A DNA stretch of 64,000 bases, taken from NCBI GenBank assembly GCA_964646455.1, contig CAZYDX010000001.1:28066-92065 (forward strand), read 5' to 3'. Every line of letters starts with the position of its first letter. Within the stretch, counting starts at the first letter, position 1. This document shows positions 26,234 through 35,040 of the stretch, piece by piece. The notes beneath the pieces were generated by a model, which was not told where the DNA came from, made no database searches, and saw only the letters and a program-made list of their open reading frames with translations. Made by a program: the position numbers and the translations under genes. The DNA is from TMED80 sp964646455 (GTDB lineage: Bacteria; Fidelibacterota; Marinisomatia; Marinisomatales; UBA1611).

Positions 26234-27262
26234 ATGAATCAAGTTGGAAAACTCTTAATAGGATGCGATCTTTTTTTGGATCTCAAAATGTATCATATAC
26301 CAGATTATTTTATAAAATTAATGAAAAATAAATATGAAAATGTCGATTTAGTAGAAATCAATACCGTCAATTCTGAAAGTATTGATTATTCTACAATTGA
26401 TATTTATTGGGGAAATAGAATAACAAAAAATTTAATTGATGAACTAACATCACTAAAATGGATACATTTTGGTTCTGTTGGAGTAAATGCTAAAATAAAG
26501 AATAAAGTTATAAATAGAAATATTCGAGTATCCAATAGTAGTGGAATTATGACAGATGCAGTTGTTTCTAGTGGATTAGCATTTATTTTTGCATTTGCTA
26601 GAGGATTACATAACGTATGGAATCTCAAGGATAGTAATAAGTTTAATAGAAAATCTTATGATCAATTTTTTGAAAATACACATGATGTTTTTGGGCAGTC
26701 TATACTTATTGTAGGGTTTGGTGATATTGGAAAGAAACTTGCTTTAGCATGCAATTCTTTAGGAATGAAAGTTAGTATTATAAGAAAAAATTATGATAAT
26801 AAGCCCAAGTGGGTCAAAGCGTCTTATCCAATTAAAGAACTTAATGAAGCAGTAGAGGATATTGACTATATTGTTAATATTCTTCCATTAAATGATCAAA
26901 CTAAGGGTGTTTTCACAAAAAATATTTTCACAAAAATGAAAGATGAATCAATATTTATCAATATTGGTCGTGGAGATACTGTTATTGAATCTGATTTAAT
27001 CGATTCGTTAAAGAATAATATTATAGGTGGCGCGGGGTTAGATGTTTTTTCTTCTGAAAGTTATGTAGATCCTTCAACGCCTCTTATGCCAGATTCTCCA
27101 CTATTTTCGTTGCGAAATGTTATTTTAACACCTCATATTGGAGGATTAACTAATAGTTACTGGAAAAAGCAATGTAATTTATTTTTAGATAACTTAAAGC
27201 AGTTCATATCCGGTAAAGAATTAATTAATGAAATTTTCACTAATAATATAGTTTCTGATTGA
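26234..27262 (+). CDS. D-2-hydroxyacid dehydrogenase family protein
   Basis: The 342-residue protein has the NAD-binding LIVGFGDIGKKLA, the catalytic-Arg region I-N-I-G-R-G-D-T-V-I, the Glu in GLDVFSSE and the His in ILTPHIGG. The family interconverts 2-keto acids and D-2-hydroxyacids with NAD(P)H. It begins 1 bp after the enolase-like gene and its stop overlaps the CMP-sugar synthetase start (TTGA). The three genes therefore look like one unit that oxidises or reduces a sugar-acid intermediate. I cannot tell direction or substrate. Confidence 0.85.
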   Translation: MNQVGKLLIGCDLFLDLKMYHIPDYFIKLMKNKYENVDLVEINTVNSESIDYSTIDIYWGNRITKNLIDELTSLKWIHFGSVGVNAKIKNKVINRNIRVSNSSGIMTDAVVSSGLAFIFAFARGLHNVWNLKDSNKFNRKSYDQFFENTHDVFGQSILIVGFGDIGKKLALACNSLGMKVSIIRKNYDNKPKWVKASYPIKELNEAVEDIDYIVNILPLNDQTKGVFTKNIFTKMKDESIFINIGRGDTVIESDLIDSLKNNIIGGAGLDVFSSESYVDPSTPLMPDSPLFSLRNVILTPHIGGLTNSYWKKQCNLFLDNLKQFISGKELINEIFTNNIVSD

Positions 27263-27966
27263 AAAGACATAATTCAAATAATATTTTAGGTATAATACCA
27301 GCCCGAGGAGGATCAAAGGGCGTTCCCAAAAAGAACATACGTAAGATAAATGGTAAACCTCTGATTTACTACACAATCGCAGAATCACAAAAATCAAAAT
27401 TGTTAACTGACTTTGTTGTTTCAACAGAAAGTAAAGAAATTGCGGAATATTGCAAATCAATTGGGCATGAAATTCCTTTTATGCGTCCATTAGCTCTTTC
27501 TGAAGATCATGTAGAATCTTATCCTGTTATATATCATGCTCTTAAAGAAATGGAAAAAATAAAAAAAATTTATTATGATATCATAGTTATGTTACAACCT
27601 ACTACTCCATTAAGAATATTTTCTGATATTGATAATGCATTAGCAATGCTTTTGGAATCAGATGCAGAATCAATTGTTAGTATTGTTAATGTAGGTGGCT
27701 ATCATCCTTTAAGAATGAAACAAATTAGTGATAATAATATTTTAGTTAATTATGTAGAACAGAAGTTTGAGAATATGCAGCCTAGACAGAGTTTGCCACC
27801 TGTTTTTATAAGGAATGGGGCTATTTATGCATCTAAAAGAAATATTATAATTAATAAAATGATAGTTGGACGTAGTTGTTTGGCCTATGAAATGCCATAT
27901 GAGAGATCAGTTAATATTGATACTGAAATAGATTTTAATTTGGCTGAATTAATGATGAAAAAATAA
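27259..27966 (+). CDS. CMP-acylneuraminate (ulosonate) cytidylyltransferase, NeuA-like
   Basis: The 235-residue protein starts at TTG. It opens with GIIPARGGSKGVPKKNIR, the nucleotide-binding signature of CMP-NeuAc synthetases, followed by VSTESKEIAEY, MLQPTTPLR and the end motif INIDTEIDFNLAE, which carries metal-binding Asp residues. It should activate a nonulosonic or related acid as the CMP derivative. The context (enolase-like dehydratase, hydroxyacid dehydrogenase, GT29-like transferase) suggests it serves its own acid rather than the one made by the 29311-30983 genes. Confidence 0.9.
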   Translation: MKRHNSNNILGIIPARGGSKGVPKKNIRKINGKPLIYYTIAESQKSKLLTDFVVSTESKEIAEYCKSIGHEIPFMRPLALSEDHVESYPVIYHALKEMEKIKKIYYDIIVMLQPTTPLRIFSDIDNALAMLLESDAESIVSIVNVGGYHPLRMKQISDNNILVNYVEQKFENMQPRQSLPPVFIRNGAIYASKRNIIINKMIVGRSCLAYEMPYERSVNIDTEIDFNLAELMMKK

Positions 27967-27970
27967 ATGT

Positions 27971-28816
27971 ATGTTTTTCTATCGAACCTTAAAAAGAATA
28001 GAAAATAAAATTATGTTTTTGATTGATTTGTCATCCTTTGAATTTTGGAGAAATATATTGTCATTTTCAATGCCGACACAGAAGAAAATAAAATTTGATT
28101 TTCAAATAATTGATTTATTAATAAAAAATCATCAAAAAGAAAAGATTTTACTTATAGGTAATGCTAAAACATCAAAAACATTAGGCAATGAAGTTAATTC
28201 TTTTGATGGAGATATTATAAGATTCAATCGCTTTCAGGATGGTTATGATGATTATTTGGGGTCTAAAACAACGCACTGGTTCCTTTCTAATGGCCTGACT
28301 TTTGATGAACGAAACTATGTTTATAATAATTTGGATAGAATAAAACAAACCAATCCAGATTTAATTAATTATCTTATGACAACATATAATTCGAATACAG
28401 AATATCATGAAAAGAAAAAAGTTTTAAGTAAAGACAGAATAATTGATATAATTGATACTCGTCCATTAATTAGAATTCTAATTAATTTAACAAATCAATT
28501 TATCAGTAGTAATGGTCATATAATTAATCTAAGGGATCCTATGCTTGTAAATTATGGTTATTTTAAACCATCTACAGGTTTTCTAAGTATTATTTATGCA
28601 TTGAATAATTACAAACAAATTTTTATACACAATTTTGACTTTTTTCGCTCAGATCATTATTGGATAAAAAAGGAAAATTATGGTATGAATGAAGTTGATG
28701 GTAAGTATTATAAGGGTGTTGATTCCGATAAGGTTCAAGGAAATCATGAATTCATTTTTGAAGAGAATGTAATAAAGGAATTGATTAATAATAAATTTAT
28801 TAGATGGTTATCTTAA
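27971..28816 (+). CDS. GT29-like sialyltransferase
   Basis: The 281-residue protein carries sialylmotif-like elements in order: an L-motif-like stretch around residues 57-87 (LLIGNAKTSKTLG then IIRFNRF), an S-motif-like P200-S-T-G-F-L-S-I-I-Y-A-L followed by IFIHNFDFF, and a VS-type H259-E-F-I-F-E-E near the end. GT29 enzymes transfer sialic acid from CMP and were first known from animals; bacterial relatives occur in marine genomes. It follows the CMP-sugar synthetase after 4 bp, which strongly supports use of that CMP sugar. No transmembrane anchor is evident. Confidence 0.8.
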   Translation: MFFYRTLKRIENKIMFLIDLSSFEFWRNILSFSMPTQKKIKFDFQIIDLLIKNHQKEKILLIGNAKTSKTLGNEVNSFDGDIIRFNRFQDGYDDYLGSKTTHWFLSNGLTFDERNYVYNNLDRIKQTNPDLINYLMTTYNSNTEYHEKKKVLSKDRIIDIIDTRPLIRILINLTNQFISSNGHIINLRDPMLVNYGYFKPSTGFLSIIYALNNYKQIFIHNFDFFRSDHYWIKKENYGMNEVDGKYYKGVDSDKVQGNHEFIFEENVIKELINNKFIRWLS

Positions 28817-28829
28817 TAAAGGCAGCAAT

Positions 28830-29294
28830 ATGAATCTGAAGGATATTAAACTCATAGTTTATGATTTTGATGGAGTAATGACAGATAATAAGGTTTATTT
28901 AGATCAAAATAGCAATGAAATGGTTAGAGTAAATCGATCTGATGGTTTAGCAATAGCAATAATTAAAGAAATGGGAATTAAACAAATAATTATATCTACT
29001 GAAGAAAATCCAGTTGTAAGTGTTAGAGCTAAAAAACTAAAAATTAAATGTTTCCACAATATTGATAATAAGAAAAATGAACTGAAACGATATTGTAGTA
29101 ACAATAATATTGATTTATCTGAAGTTGTTTATGCAGGAAATGATGTTAATGATTTAGAAGCAATGCAAATATGTGGTTGCACCTTTTGTCCTGCAGATGC
29201 ACATATGAATATAAAGAAAATTTCAGATTATGTTCTTAAATCAAATGGTGGCGATGGAGTGATAAGAGAAATGTTGGATTTCATTAAAAAATAA
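28830..29294 (+). CDS. KdsC-like HAD phosphatase (ulosonate-phosphate phosphatase)
   Basis: The 154-residue length and layout match KdsC: YDFDGVMTDNKVYLD (nucleophile Asp and second Asp), the S-T-E Thr region, and YAGNDVNDLEAM with metal-binding Asp. There is no cap domain, as in KdsC tetramers. The family removes phosphate from Kdo-8-P or from NeuNAc-9-P/KDN-9-P. The following NeuB-like gene would then make a phosphorylated ulosonate that this enzyme dephosphorylates. A good ribosome site is not evident. Confidence 0.9.
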   Translation: MNLKDIKLIVYDFDGVMTDNKVYLDQNSNEMVRVNRSDGLAIAIIKEMGIKQIIISTEENPVVSVRAKKLKIKCFHNIDNKKNELKRYCSNNNIDLSEVVYAGNDVNDLEAMQICGCTFCPADAHMNIKKISDYVLKSNGGDGVIREMLDFIKK

Positions 29295-29310
29295 ATGTTA
29301 GGAGAAAAAA

Positions 29311-30162
29311 ATGTCTATTTTTATAATTGCTGAAATTGGGATTAACCATAATGGAGATCTTGAAATCGCAAAAAAACTTATTGATGTTGCTGCAGATGCA
29401 GGCGCTAATGCAGTAAAATTTCAAAAAAGAGAAATTGATTTAGTATATTCAAAATCAATGCTTGATAGTCCTCGTGAGAGTCCATGGGGGACAACTCAAA
29501 GAGAACAAAAAAAAGGACTTGAGTTTGGAGCAGATGATTATAAAAAAATTGACAAATATTGTAGAGAAAAAGATATTGAGTGGTTTGCCTCAGCCTGGGA
29601 TATAAATAGTCAAAATTTCTTAAATCAGTTTGATCTTAAATATAATAAAATAGCTTCAGCTATGATTGTTTACGAAGAACTTTTGCAAAAAGTAGCATCT
29701 GAGGGTAAGCATACATTTATTTCTACTGGTTTGAGTAGCTTAACTGATATTGATAGAGCTGTGCAGATTTTTAGGGATTCGAATTGTCCTTTTGAATTAA
29801 TGCATTGTGTTTCAACCTATCCAATGCGCGATGAAGATGCTAATCTAAAAATGATAGAAACATTACGTGAGAGATATAATTGTAAAATAGGTTATAGTGG
29901 GCACGAAGTTGGTCTTGCAGTATCATATGCAGCAGCAGCATTAGGAATTACTTCTCTTGAACGACATATTACACTAGATCGAGCAATGTACGGATCAGAT
30001 CAGTCTGCCTCAATTGAGCCTGCGGGTTTTAAAATGTTAGTAGGCGCTATTCGGAAGATTGAACAAGCATTAGGAGATGGAGAAAAACGTATTTTAGAAG
30101 CAGAAATTCCTATTGCTCAAAAATTACGTGAACATTTTAAATGGGAATCCAGCAAAAAATAA
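29311..30162 (+). CDS. Second NeuB-family ulosonate synthase, without SAF domain
   Basis: The 283 residues contain I-I-A-E-I-G-I-N-H-N-G-D, NAVKFQKRE, WFASAWD, FISTGLSS, LMHCVSTYPM and KIGYSGHEVGL with ERHITLDRAM, all TIM-barrel positions of NeuB enzymes. As in the 22952 gene, the C-terminal SAF domain is missing. It has one of the best ribosome sites in the window, TAGGAG 6 nt before ATG. KdsC-like, this gene and the 30983 cytidylyltransferase form a full set for condensation, dephosphorylation and CMP activation. Confidence 0.9.
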   Translation: MSIFIIAEIGINHNGDLEIAKKLIDVAADAGANAVKFQKREIDLVYSKSMLDSPRESPWGTTQREQKKGLEFGADDYKKIDKYCREKDIEWFASAWDINSQNFLNQFDLKYNKIASAMIVYEELLQKVASEGKHTFISTGLSSLTDIDRAVQIFRDSNCPFELMHCVSTYPMRDEDANLKMIETLRERYNCKIGYSGHEVGLAVSYAAAALGITSLERHITLDRAMYGSDQSASIEPAGFKMLVGAIRKIEQALGDGEKRILEAEIPIAQKLREHFKWESSKK

Positions 30163-30998
30163 AAAACCCTATTGGAGTTATGCAAGGGCGCTTATTGCCA
30201 AAGTATAATGGACGTTACCAAGCACATCCTGTAGATTATTGGGAAGATGAATTTCCCATTGCGTTTGAATTAGGTCTAGATTGTATAGAATTTATTCTTG
30301 ATTTTAATGACTTTCAAAATAATCCATTAATGACAATCGATGGTAAAAAAAAGATTCAAAAAATAACAAAACAAACAGGAATTGCTGTGCATTCAGTTTG
30401 CGCAGATTATTTAATGTATCTCCCATTGCATTCTGAAAATGAGCATGATGCTTCTTTAAGCCTAGAAATAGTTAAATCATTGATTATAACGGCTGCAGAA
30501 TTAGATATAAGTGATATAGTAATACCTTGTGTTGATAATGCAAGTATTAAAAACATAAAGCTAAGGGATAGATTTATAGAGGTTCTATCTTCTGTTTTAA
30601 AAATAGCTGAAGAAAATAATGTAAACCTTGCTCTAGAAACAGATTTAAATCCTTATCAATTAATAAAATTAATTGAAGAATTTGATTCAACCAGTATTAA
30701 AGTAAATTATGATATAGGCAATAGTGCGTCATTAGGATACAATCATCTTGATGAAATAAAATCATATGGTTCTCTTATAAGTGATGTACATATAAAAGAT
30801 CGTAAGTTAGGTGGTGGTTCTGTAGTGCTTGGTCAAGGTAATGCTGATATACCTGGTTGCATTAATACTTTTAGAAGTATTAATTATAAAGGAATTTATA
30901 TATTACAAATATATAGAGATGATGAAGGAATATCTATTTTTAAAAAACAATTAAGTTGGCTTAAAAAAAATGTTCCATCTTTATGGCAAAAGAATTAG
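30141..30998 (+). CDS. Sugar-phosphate isomerase/epimerase-like TIM barrel (xylose-isomerase fold)
   Basis: The 285-residue protein has the fold markers G-V-M-Q-G-R-L-L-P-K at the N-terminus, CIEFILDF, LALETDLNP (metal Glu), VNYDIGNSASLGYNHLDEI (metal Asp) and VHIKDR (metal His/Asp). The start at 30141 lies inside the end of the NeuB gene (22 bp overlap). Family members interconvert ketoses and epimers using a divalent metal. In this cassette it may prepare the sugar that the NeuB enzyme condenses with PEP; this is inference from context. Confidence 0.8.
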   Translation: MGIQQKIKNPIGVMQGRLLPKYNGRYQAHPVDYWEDEFPIAFELGLDCIEFILDFNDFQNNPLMTIDGKKKIQKITKQTGIAVHSVCADYLMYLPLHSENEHDASLSLEIVKSLIITAAELDISDIVIPCVDNASIKNIKLRDRFIEVLSSVLKIAEENNVNLALETDLNPYQLIKLIEEFDSTSIKVNYDIGNSASLGYNHLDEIKSYGSLISDVHIKDRKLGGGSVVLGQGNADIPGCINTFRSINYKGIYILQIYRDDEGISIFKKQLSWLKKNVPSLWQKN

Positions 30999-31720
30999 CA
31001 GTAATAATCCCAGCAAGATCTGGATCTAAAGGATTATCAGATAAAAACATAAAGCTTTTGGCAGGGCATCCTCTTCTGTCTTATAGTATTGCAGCAGCTA
31101 AACTTTCTAACATTAACCCTATATTAGTTTCAACTGATTCAGATGAATATGCTGATATCGCGAAATATTATGGAGCAAGCGTTCCATTTATAAGACCAAA
31201 AGAGATATCAGCAGATAAATCAACTGATTTTGAATTTATGAAACATGCTATGGAATGGTATAAAAAACATCATAGTAAATTACCAAATTATTGGTTACAT
31301 CTTCGTCCAACAACTCCACTAAGAGATCCACATATAATTAATAAAGCAATAGAATTGATTACAAAAAATCCTTTAGCTACCTCACTGCGGTCGGGCCATG
31401 AAGTTCCAGAATCTCCATTTAAATGGTTTATGAAAGATAAAGATGGTTTTTTTAAAGGTCTTCAAAACAATCTTACTCCAGAATTAGTTAATGAGCCGCG
31501 TCAGAAATTTCCTAAGATGTATAATCCCGATGGATATATTGATATTGTCAAATCATCTCATGTGCTTTATAATAATACACTTCATGGAGATAAAATGTTA
31601 GTTTTTGTAACGCCAAGATGTACTGAAGTTGATACAAAAGAAGATTTTGATTATTTAGAATATGAAATTAGAAAGCAGAAATCACCATTATTAAACTGGT
31701 TAGAAAAAAAGGTATCATAA
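30983..31720 (+). CDS. Second CMP-acylneuraminate cytidylyltransferase-family protein
   Basis: The 245 residues begin VIIPARSGSKGLSDKNI, the CMP-sugar synthetase signature, then VSTDSDEYADIA, LHLRPTTPLRDP and T-E-V-D-T-K-E-D-F-D-Y-L near the C-terminus. It overlaps the isomerase-like gene by 16 bp. It should activate the acid made by the 29311 NeuB enzyme. It is clearly a different subfamily from the 27259 gene: the central region N-E-P-R-Q-K-F-P-K-M-Y-N-P-D-G-Y resembles the legionaminate/neuraminate-type enzymes. Confidence 0.9.
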   Translation: MAKELAVIIPARSGSKGLSDKNIKLLAGHPLLSYSIAAAKLSNINPILVSTDSDEYADIAKYYGASVPFIRPKEISADKSTDFEFMKHAMEWYKKHHSKLPNYWLHLRPTTPLRDPHIINKAIELITKNPLATSLRSGHEVPESPFKWFMKDKDGFFKGLQNNLTPELVNEPRQKFPKMYNPDGYIDIVKSSHVLYNNTLHGDKMLVFVTPRCTEVDTKEDFDYLEYEIRKQKSPLLNWLEKKVS

Positions 31721-31721
31721 T

Positions 31722-33107
31722 ATGTCTGGATTAGGTTTCTCTCACAAATCTCAGTTGGTTCCATTAGTCAATACAAAGCACAGAATCATTAAAACCCCAA
31801 TTCCTGTTCCAGAAAGTATTTCATATTTAAATAAATTATATAATTCTGAATCACATTCAATGCATGGACAGCTTCCTATGGTTTGGGATAGAGCAGATGG
31901 GTTTCAAGTCTTTGATCCGTGGGGAAATAAATGGCTTGATTTTTCAAGTACAATTTTCGTTACGAATGCTGGTCATGGAAATAAAAGGATTACAAATGCT
32001 TTGAATAAGGTTATCAATAAATCATTATTACATACATATACTTTTAGTTCGAAAGAACGTATTGATTATATAGATTATTTAATAAAAAATACTCCAAAAC
32101 AATTTGAAAAGGCTTTTTTACTTTCTGCAGGCACAGAAGCAACTGAATGCGCACTAAAACTTATGCGACTTAATGGACAAAAGAATGATAAGCGATTAGG
32201 AGGAATAATTTGTTTTGAAGGTAATTGGCATGGAAGAACAATGGGTGCCCAAATGATGAGTGGCAATATAGCTCAGAAGGATTGGATTGGATATCATGAT
32301 CCAAATATACATCACCTTCCTTTTCCTTATCCTTGGAAAAAGGAAGCTATAAGAGATCCACGTAAGTTTTTTACAGATAATTTAAATAGTCTTTTAGATG
32401 AGAAAAATTTAGATCCAAAAAAGGACATATGTGGAATAATGATGGAAACTTTTCAAGGATGGGGTGCAGTCTTTTACCCACCAGAATTTGTTCAAGAAGT
32501 GCAATCTTTTGCACGTGAGATTAATGCCGTATTGGCATTTGATGAGATGCAGTCTGGTTTTGGACGTACTGGAGAACTATTTGGTTATATGCATTATGGT
32601 GTAGAGCCTGATCTGATTTGTTGTGGAAAAGGTGCAAGTTCAAGCTTACCCCTATCAATAGTTTTGGGTAGTGTTAATTTAATGGATATTCCTGAAATTG
32701 GTTCTATGAGCTCTACGCATTCGGCAAATCCAATGGTATGTGCTGCTGGAAAGGCAAATTTAGAAGCTATTCTTAAAGATGGATTATTAAAAAACTCTAA
32801 GTTGCTTGGTAAAACTTTTCATGACGAGTTAAATAAAATGCAACACTATTTTCCTAAACATCTTTCTTATATTCAAGGAAAGGGATTGATTTCTGCTTTG
32901 ATCTTCTATGATAGAGATGGAAACCCTCTAAACAATCTTTGTGACCGCGTAGTTGAGTTTTGCTTTCAACGTGGACTTCTAGTAGTGCATACAGGAAGAG
33001 AATCTATTAAACTAGCGCCACCTTTAACAATGAATGAAGAAGCTCTAAAAGAAGGGATTGATGTTATACGTAGTAGTATAGCTGATGCGATCAATGAAAT
33101 ATGTTAA
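31722..33107 (+). CDS. Class III PLP aminotransferase
   Basis: The 461-residue protein has LSAGTEATECALKL (phosphate region), VLAFDEMQSGFGRTG with the PLP-nitrogen Asp, and the PLP lysine in I-C-C-G-K-G-A-S-S-S. It is of the 4-aminobutyrate/ornithine aminotransferase subgroup. Following a CMP-ulosonate synthetase at 2 bp, it could aminate a terminal aldehyde of a sugar acid, as occurs for 8-amino-Kdo (although that enzyme is of a different class). It is the second class III aminotransferase in the window and is not closely similar to the first. Confidence 0.85.
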   Translation: MSGLGFSHKSQLVPLVNTKHRIIKTPIPVPESISYLNKLYNSESHSMHGQLPMVWDRADGFQVFDPWGNKWLDFSSTIFVTNAGHGNKRITNALNKVINKSLLHTYTFSSKERIDYIDYLIKNTPKQFEKAFLLSAGTEATECALKLMRLNGQKNDKRLGGIICFEGNWHGRTMGAQMMSGNIAQKDWIGYHDPNIHHLPFPYPWKKEAIRDPRKFFTDNLNSLLDEKNLDPKKDICGIMMETFQGWGAVFYPPEFVQEVQSFAREINAVLAFDEMQSGFGRTGELFGYMHYGVEPDLICCGKGASSSLPLSIVLGSVNLMDIPEIGSMSSTHSANPMVCAAGKANLEAILKDGLLKNSKLLGKTFHDELNKMQHYFPKHLSYIQGKGLISALIFYDRDGNPLNNLCDRVVEFCFQRGLLVVHTGRESIKLAPPLTMNEEALKEGIDVIRSSIADAINEIC

Positions 33108-33532
33108 ATAATATTAGGCATACTGGAATTGTAGTTAGAGATCTTAATAAATTAATTTCATTTTATGAAGGTCTTGGCTTCTCAATAGATAATAGACAGA
33201 TAGAAAAGGGACTATATATAGATAAAATAGTTGGTTTAGATAATGTTTCCATAGAGACAGTTAAACTAAAATCGCCATGTGGTGGTTTAATAGAACTATT
33301 AAACTATATTTCGCATCCTGATAAAAAAAAGATTATAAAACAACCATCTAATAAGCTAGGTTGCTCACATATTGCTATATCTGTAAAAAATTTAGATAAA
33401 GCAGTAATATTTGTTCAAAATAATGGCGGATCAATCGTGAACAATCCTGTGAGTTCACCGAATGGTACAGTTCGTGTTGTATATTGTCATGATCCTGAAG
33501 GAGTGCTCATGGAATTAGTAGAGGAAATTTAA
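33101..33532 (+). CDS. VOC-superfamily (glyoxalase/epimerase-like) protein
   Basis: The 143-residue protein has all four VOC metal ligands in order: H in RHTGIVV, E in GLIELLNY, H in CSHIAISV and E in VLMELVEE. Each half carries the beta-alpha-beta-beta-beta repeat. Unlike the 7977 gene it is not next to an ACP but between an aminotransferase and a methyltransferase. The reaction may be an epimerisation next to a carbonyl. It overlaps its neighbours by 7 bp and 1 bp. Confidence 0.75.
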   Translation: MLNNIRHTGIVVRDLNKLISFYEGLGFSIDNRQIEKGLYIDKIVGLDNVSIETVKLKSPCGGLIELLNYISHPDKKKIIKQPSNKLGCSHIAISVKNLDKAVIFVQNNGGSIVNNPVSSPNGTVRVVYCHDPEGVLMELVEEI

Positions 33533-34197
33533 TGTCAGACTATATTAATGTAATTTACAGCACTGATAAGATCCCTAAAACAGATTACCCATATAGGTTA
33601 TCATCATATTTATTTAATAATTATAAACTTCAAAAAGGGCAAAAGATACTAGAACCAGGATGTGGAAGAGGTGAATTCTTAAATGGTTTTCGAAAACTGG
33701 GTATGGAAGTATATGGATGTGATATATCTCCTCAGGCAGGTGAAGAATTAAATAATATTGAAGTCAAACAAACAGATATTGAAAATGACCCATTACCATA
33801 TGATGATAATTTTTTTGATGTAGTTTTTAGTAAATCATTATTGGAACATCTTATTCATCCTGACCATTATCTACTAGAAGTAAATAGAATTCTTAAGCCG
33901 GGGGGGAAAGTTCTTACACTTGTTCCTGATTGGGAATCGAATTATAAAATATACTTTGATGATTTTACTCATAGGACACCTTTTACAAAGGTTTCTCTAA
34001 ATGATATTTATCTTATGTGCGATTACGTGAACGTTGAAATAATTAAATTTAGACAATTACCTATAGTATGGAAATTACCATTTCTTAATTATTTTTGTGC
34101 TTTCATCTCACCATTTATCCCTGTTAGAACAACTAATAAATTTTTACGATGGTCAAGAGAGCTAATGCTAATAGGATATGCTAATAAAGGAAAATGA
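33532..34197 (+). CDS. Class I SAM-dependent methyltransferase
   Basis: In this 221-residue protein motif I is ILEPGCGRGEFLNGF at about residues 40-54, motif II YGCDISPQ, and motif IV FFDVVFSKSLLEHL; the post-motif is L-K-P-G-G-K-V. This is the UbiE/type 11 fold common in sugar O-methylation. It is joined to the VOC gene (TAATG) and to the SDR gene (ATGA), indicating one transcript. The acceptor is unknown, but a nonulosonate or its amine is likely from context. Confidence 0.8.
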   Translation: MSDYINVIYSTDKIPKTDYPYRLSSYLFNNYKLQKGQKILEPGCGRGEFLNGFRKLGMEVYGCDISPQAGEELNNIEVKQTDIENDPLPYDDNFFDVVFSKSLLEHLIHPDHYLLEVNRILKPGGKVLTLVPDWESNYKIYFDDFTHRTPFTKVSLNDIYLMCDYVNVEIIKFRQLPIVWKLPFLNYFCAFISPFIPVRTTNKFLRWSRELMLIGYANKGK

Positions 34198-34964
34198 ATT
34201 TAGAATTAAATAATAAATGTTTTTTAGTAACTGGTTCTAGTCGAGGTATTGGAAAATCTATTGCTAAACGATTATTAAGAGAAGGTGCTAGAGTAGCGAT
34301 TGTATCTAGGGGAGAGGAAGACCTCCATTTAACTGGTGAAGAACTTAAGAAAGAATTTTCTGCTGATAATGTTCAAATGTTTTTATCAGATTGCACATCA
34401 TATGAAGCTCTTATAAAATTAAAAAAAGATATTATTCATGTATGGGGTGGAATTGATGGCGTTGTTGCTAACGTTGGAGATGGACGTAGTGTTAGTGAAG
34501 CTATACCGGATGTTGACCAATGGAATCGTACATGGAAAACCAATTTTGAATCATCTTATCTTACAGCAAGCGTTTTCTTAGAATTATTAAAAGAATCAAA
34601 AGGTAGCATATTATTTATTTCATCAATTGCTGGAGTTGAATCCATAGGTGCGCCAGTAGATTATTCGATAGCAAAATCTGCAGTAAATTCATTTGCAAAA
34701 AATCTTTCAAAAAAAATAGCTCCAGATATTAGGGTTAATGTGATTGCGCCAGGAAATATATTTTTTAAGGGCGGTTCGTGGGATCAAAAATTATTAAAAA
34801 ATAGTAAAAAGATTGATAAAATGCTTAAGGAAAATGTGCCAATGCAGCGATTTGGAAAGCCAGAAGAAATAGCAGATATTGCTGCTTTTTTGTGTTCTAA
34901 TCGTTCATCATTTATAACAGGTACTATAATTAGAGTTGATGGTGGTCAAACAACTTCTTTCTAA
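34194..34964 (+). CDS. Short-chain dehydrogenase/reductase (classical SDR)
   Basis: The 256-residue protein has T-G-S-S-R-G-I-G (cofactor loop), the Ser of ISSIAG and the Y-S-I-A-K catalytic pair, and the V-I-A-P-G-N and GTIIRVDGGQ elements of classical SDRs. It begins within the methyltransferase stop. SDRs of this class occur in legionaminic-acid gene sets (PtmA). It could reduce or oxidise a sugar keto group. It closes the 28830-34964 run, after which 76 bp separate it from the next gene. Confidence 0.85.
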   Translation: MNLELNNKCFLVTGSSRGIGKSIAKRLLREGARVAIVSRGEEDLHLTGEELKKEFSADNVQMFLSDCTSYEALIKLKKDIIHVWGGIDGVVANVGDGRSVSEAIPDVDQWNRTWKTNFESSYLTASVFLELLKESKGSILFISSIAGVESIGAPVDYSIAKSAVNSFAKNLSKKIAPDIRVNVIAPGNIFFKGGSWDQKLLKNSKKIDKMLKENVPMQRFGKPEEIADIAAFLCSNRSSFITGTIIRVDGGQTTSF

Positions 34965-35040
34965 TTTAAACTCAATATTTTCGTAATTACTTTTCTTATT
35001 TATAAATAATTTTAAATCATATTAACTATTTATTAATTCA

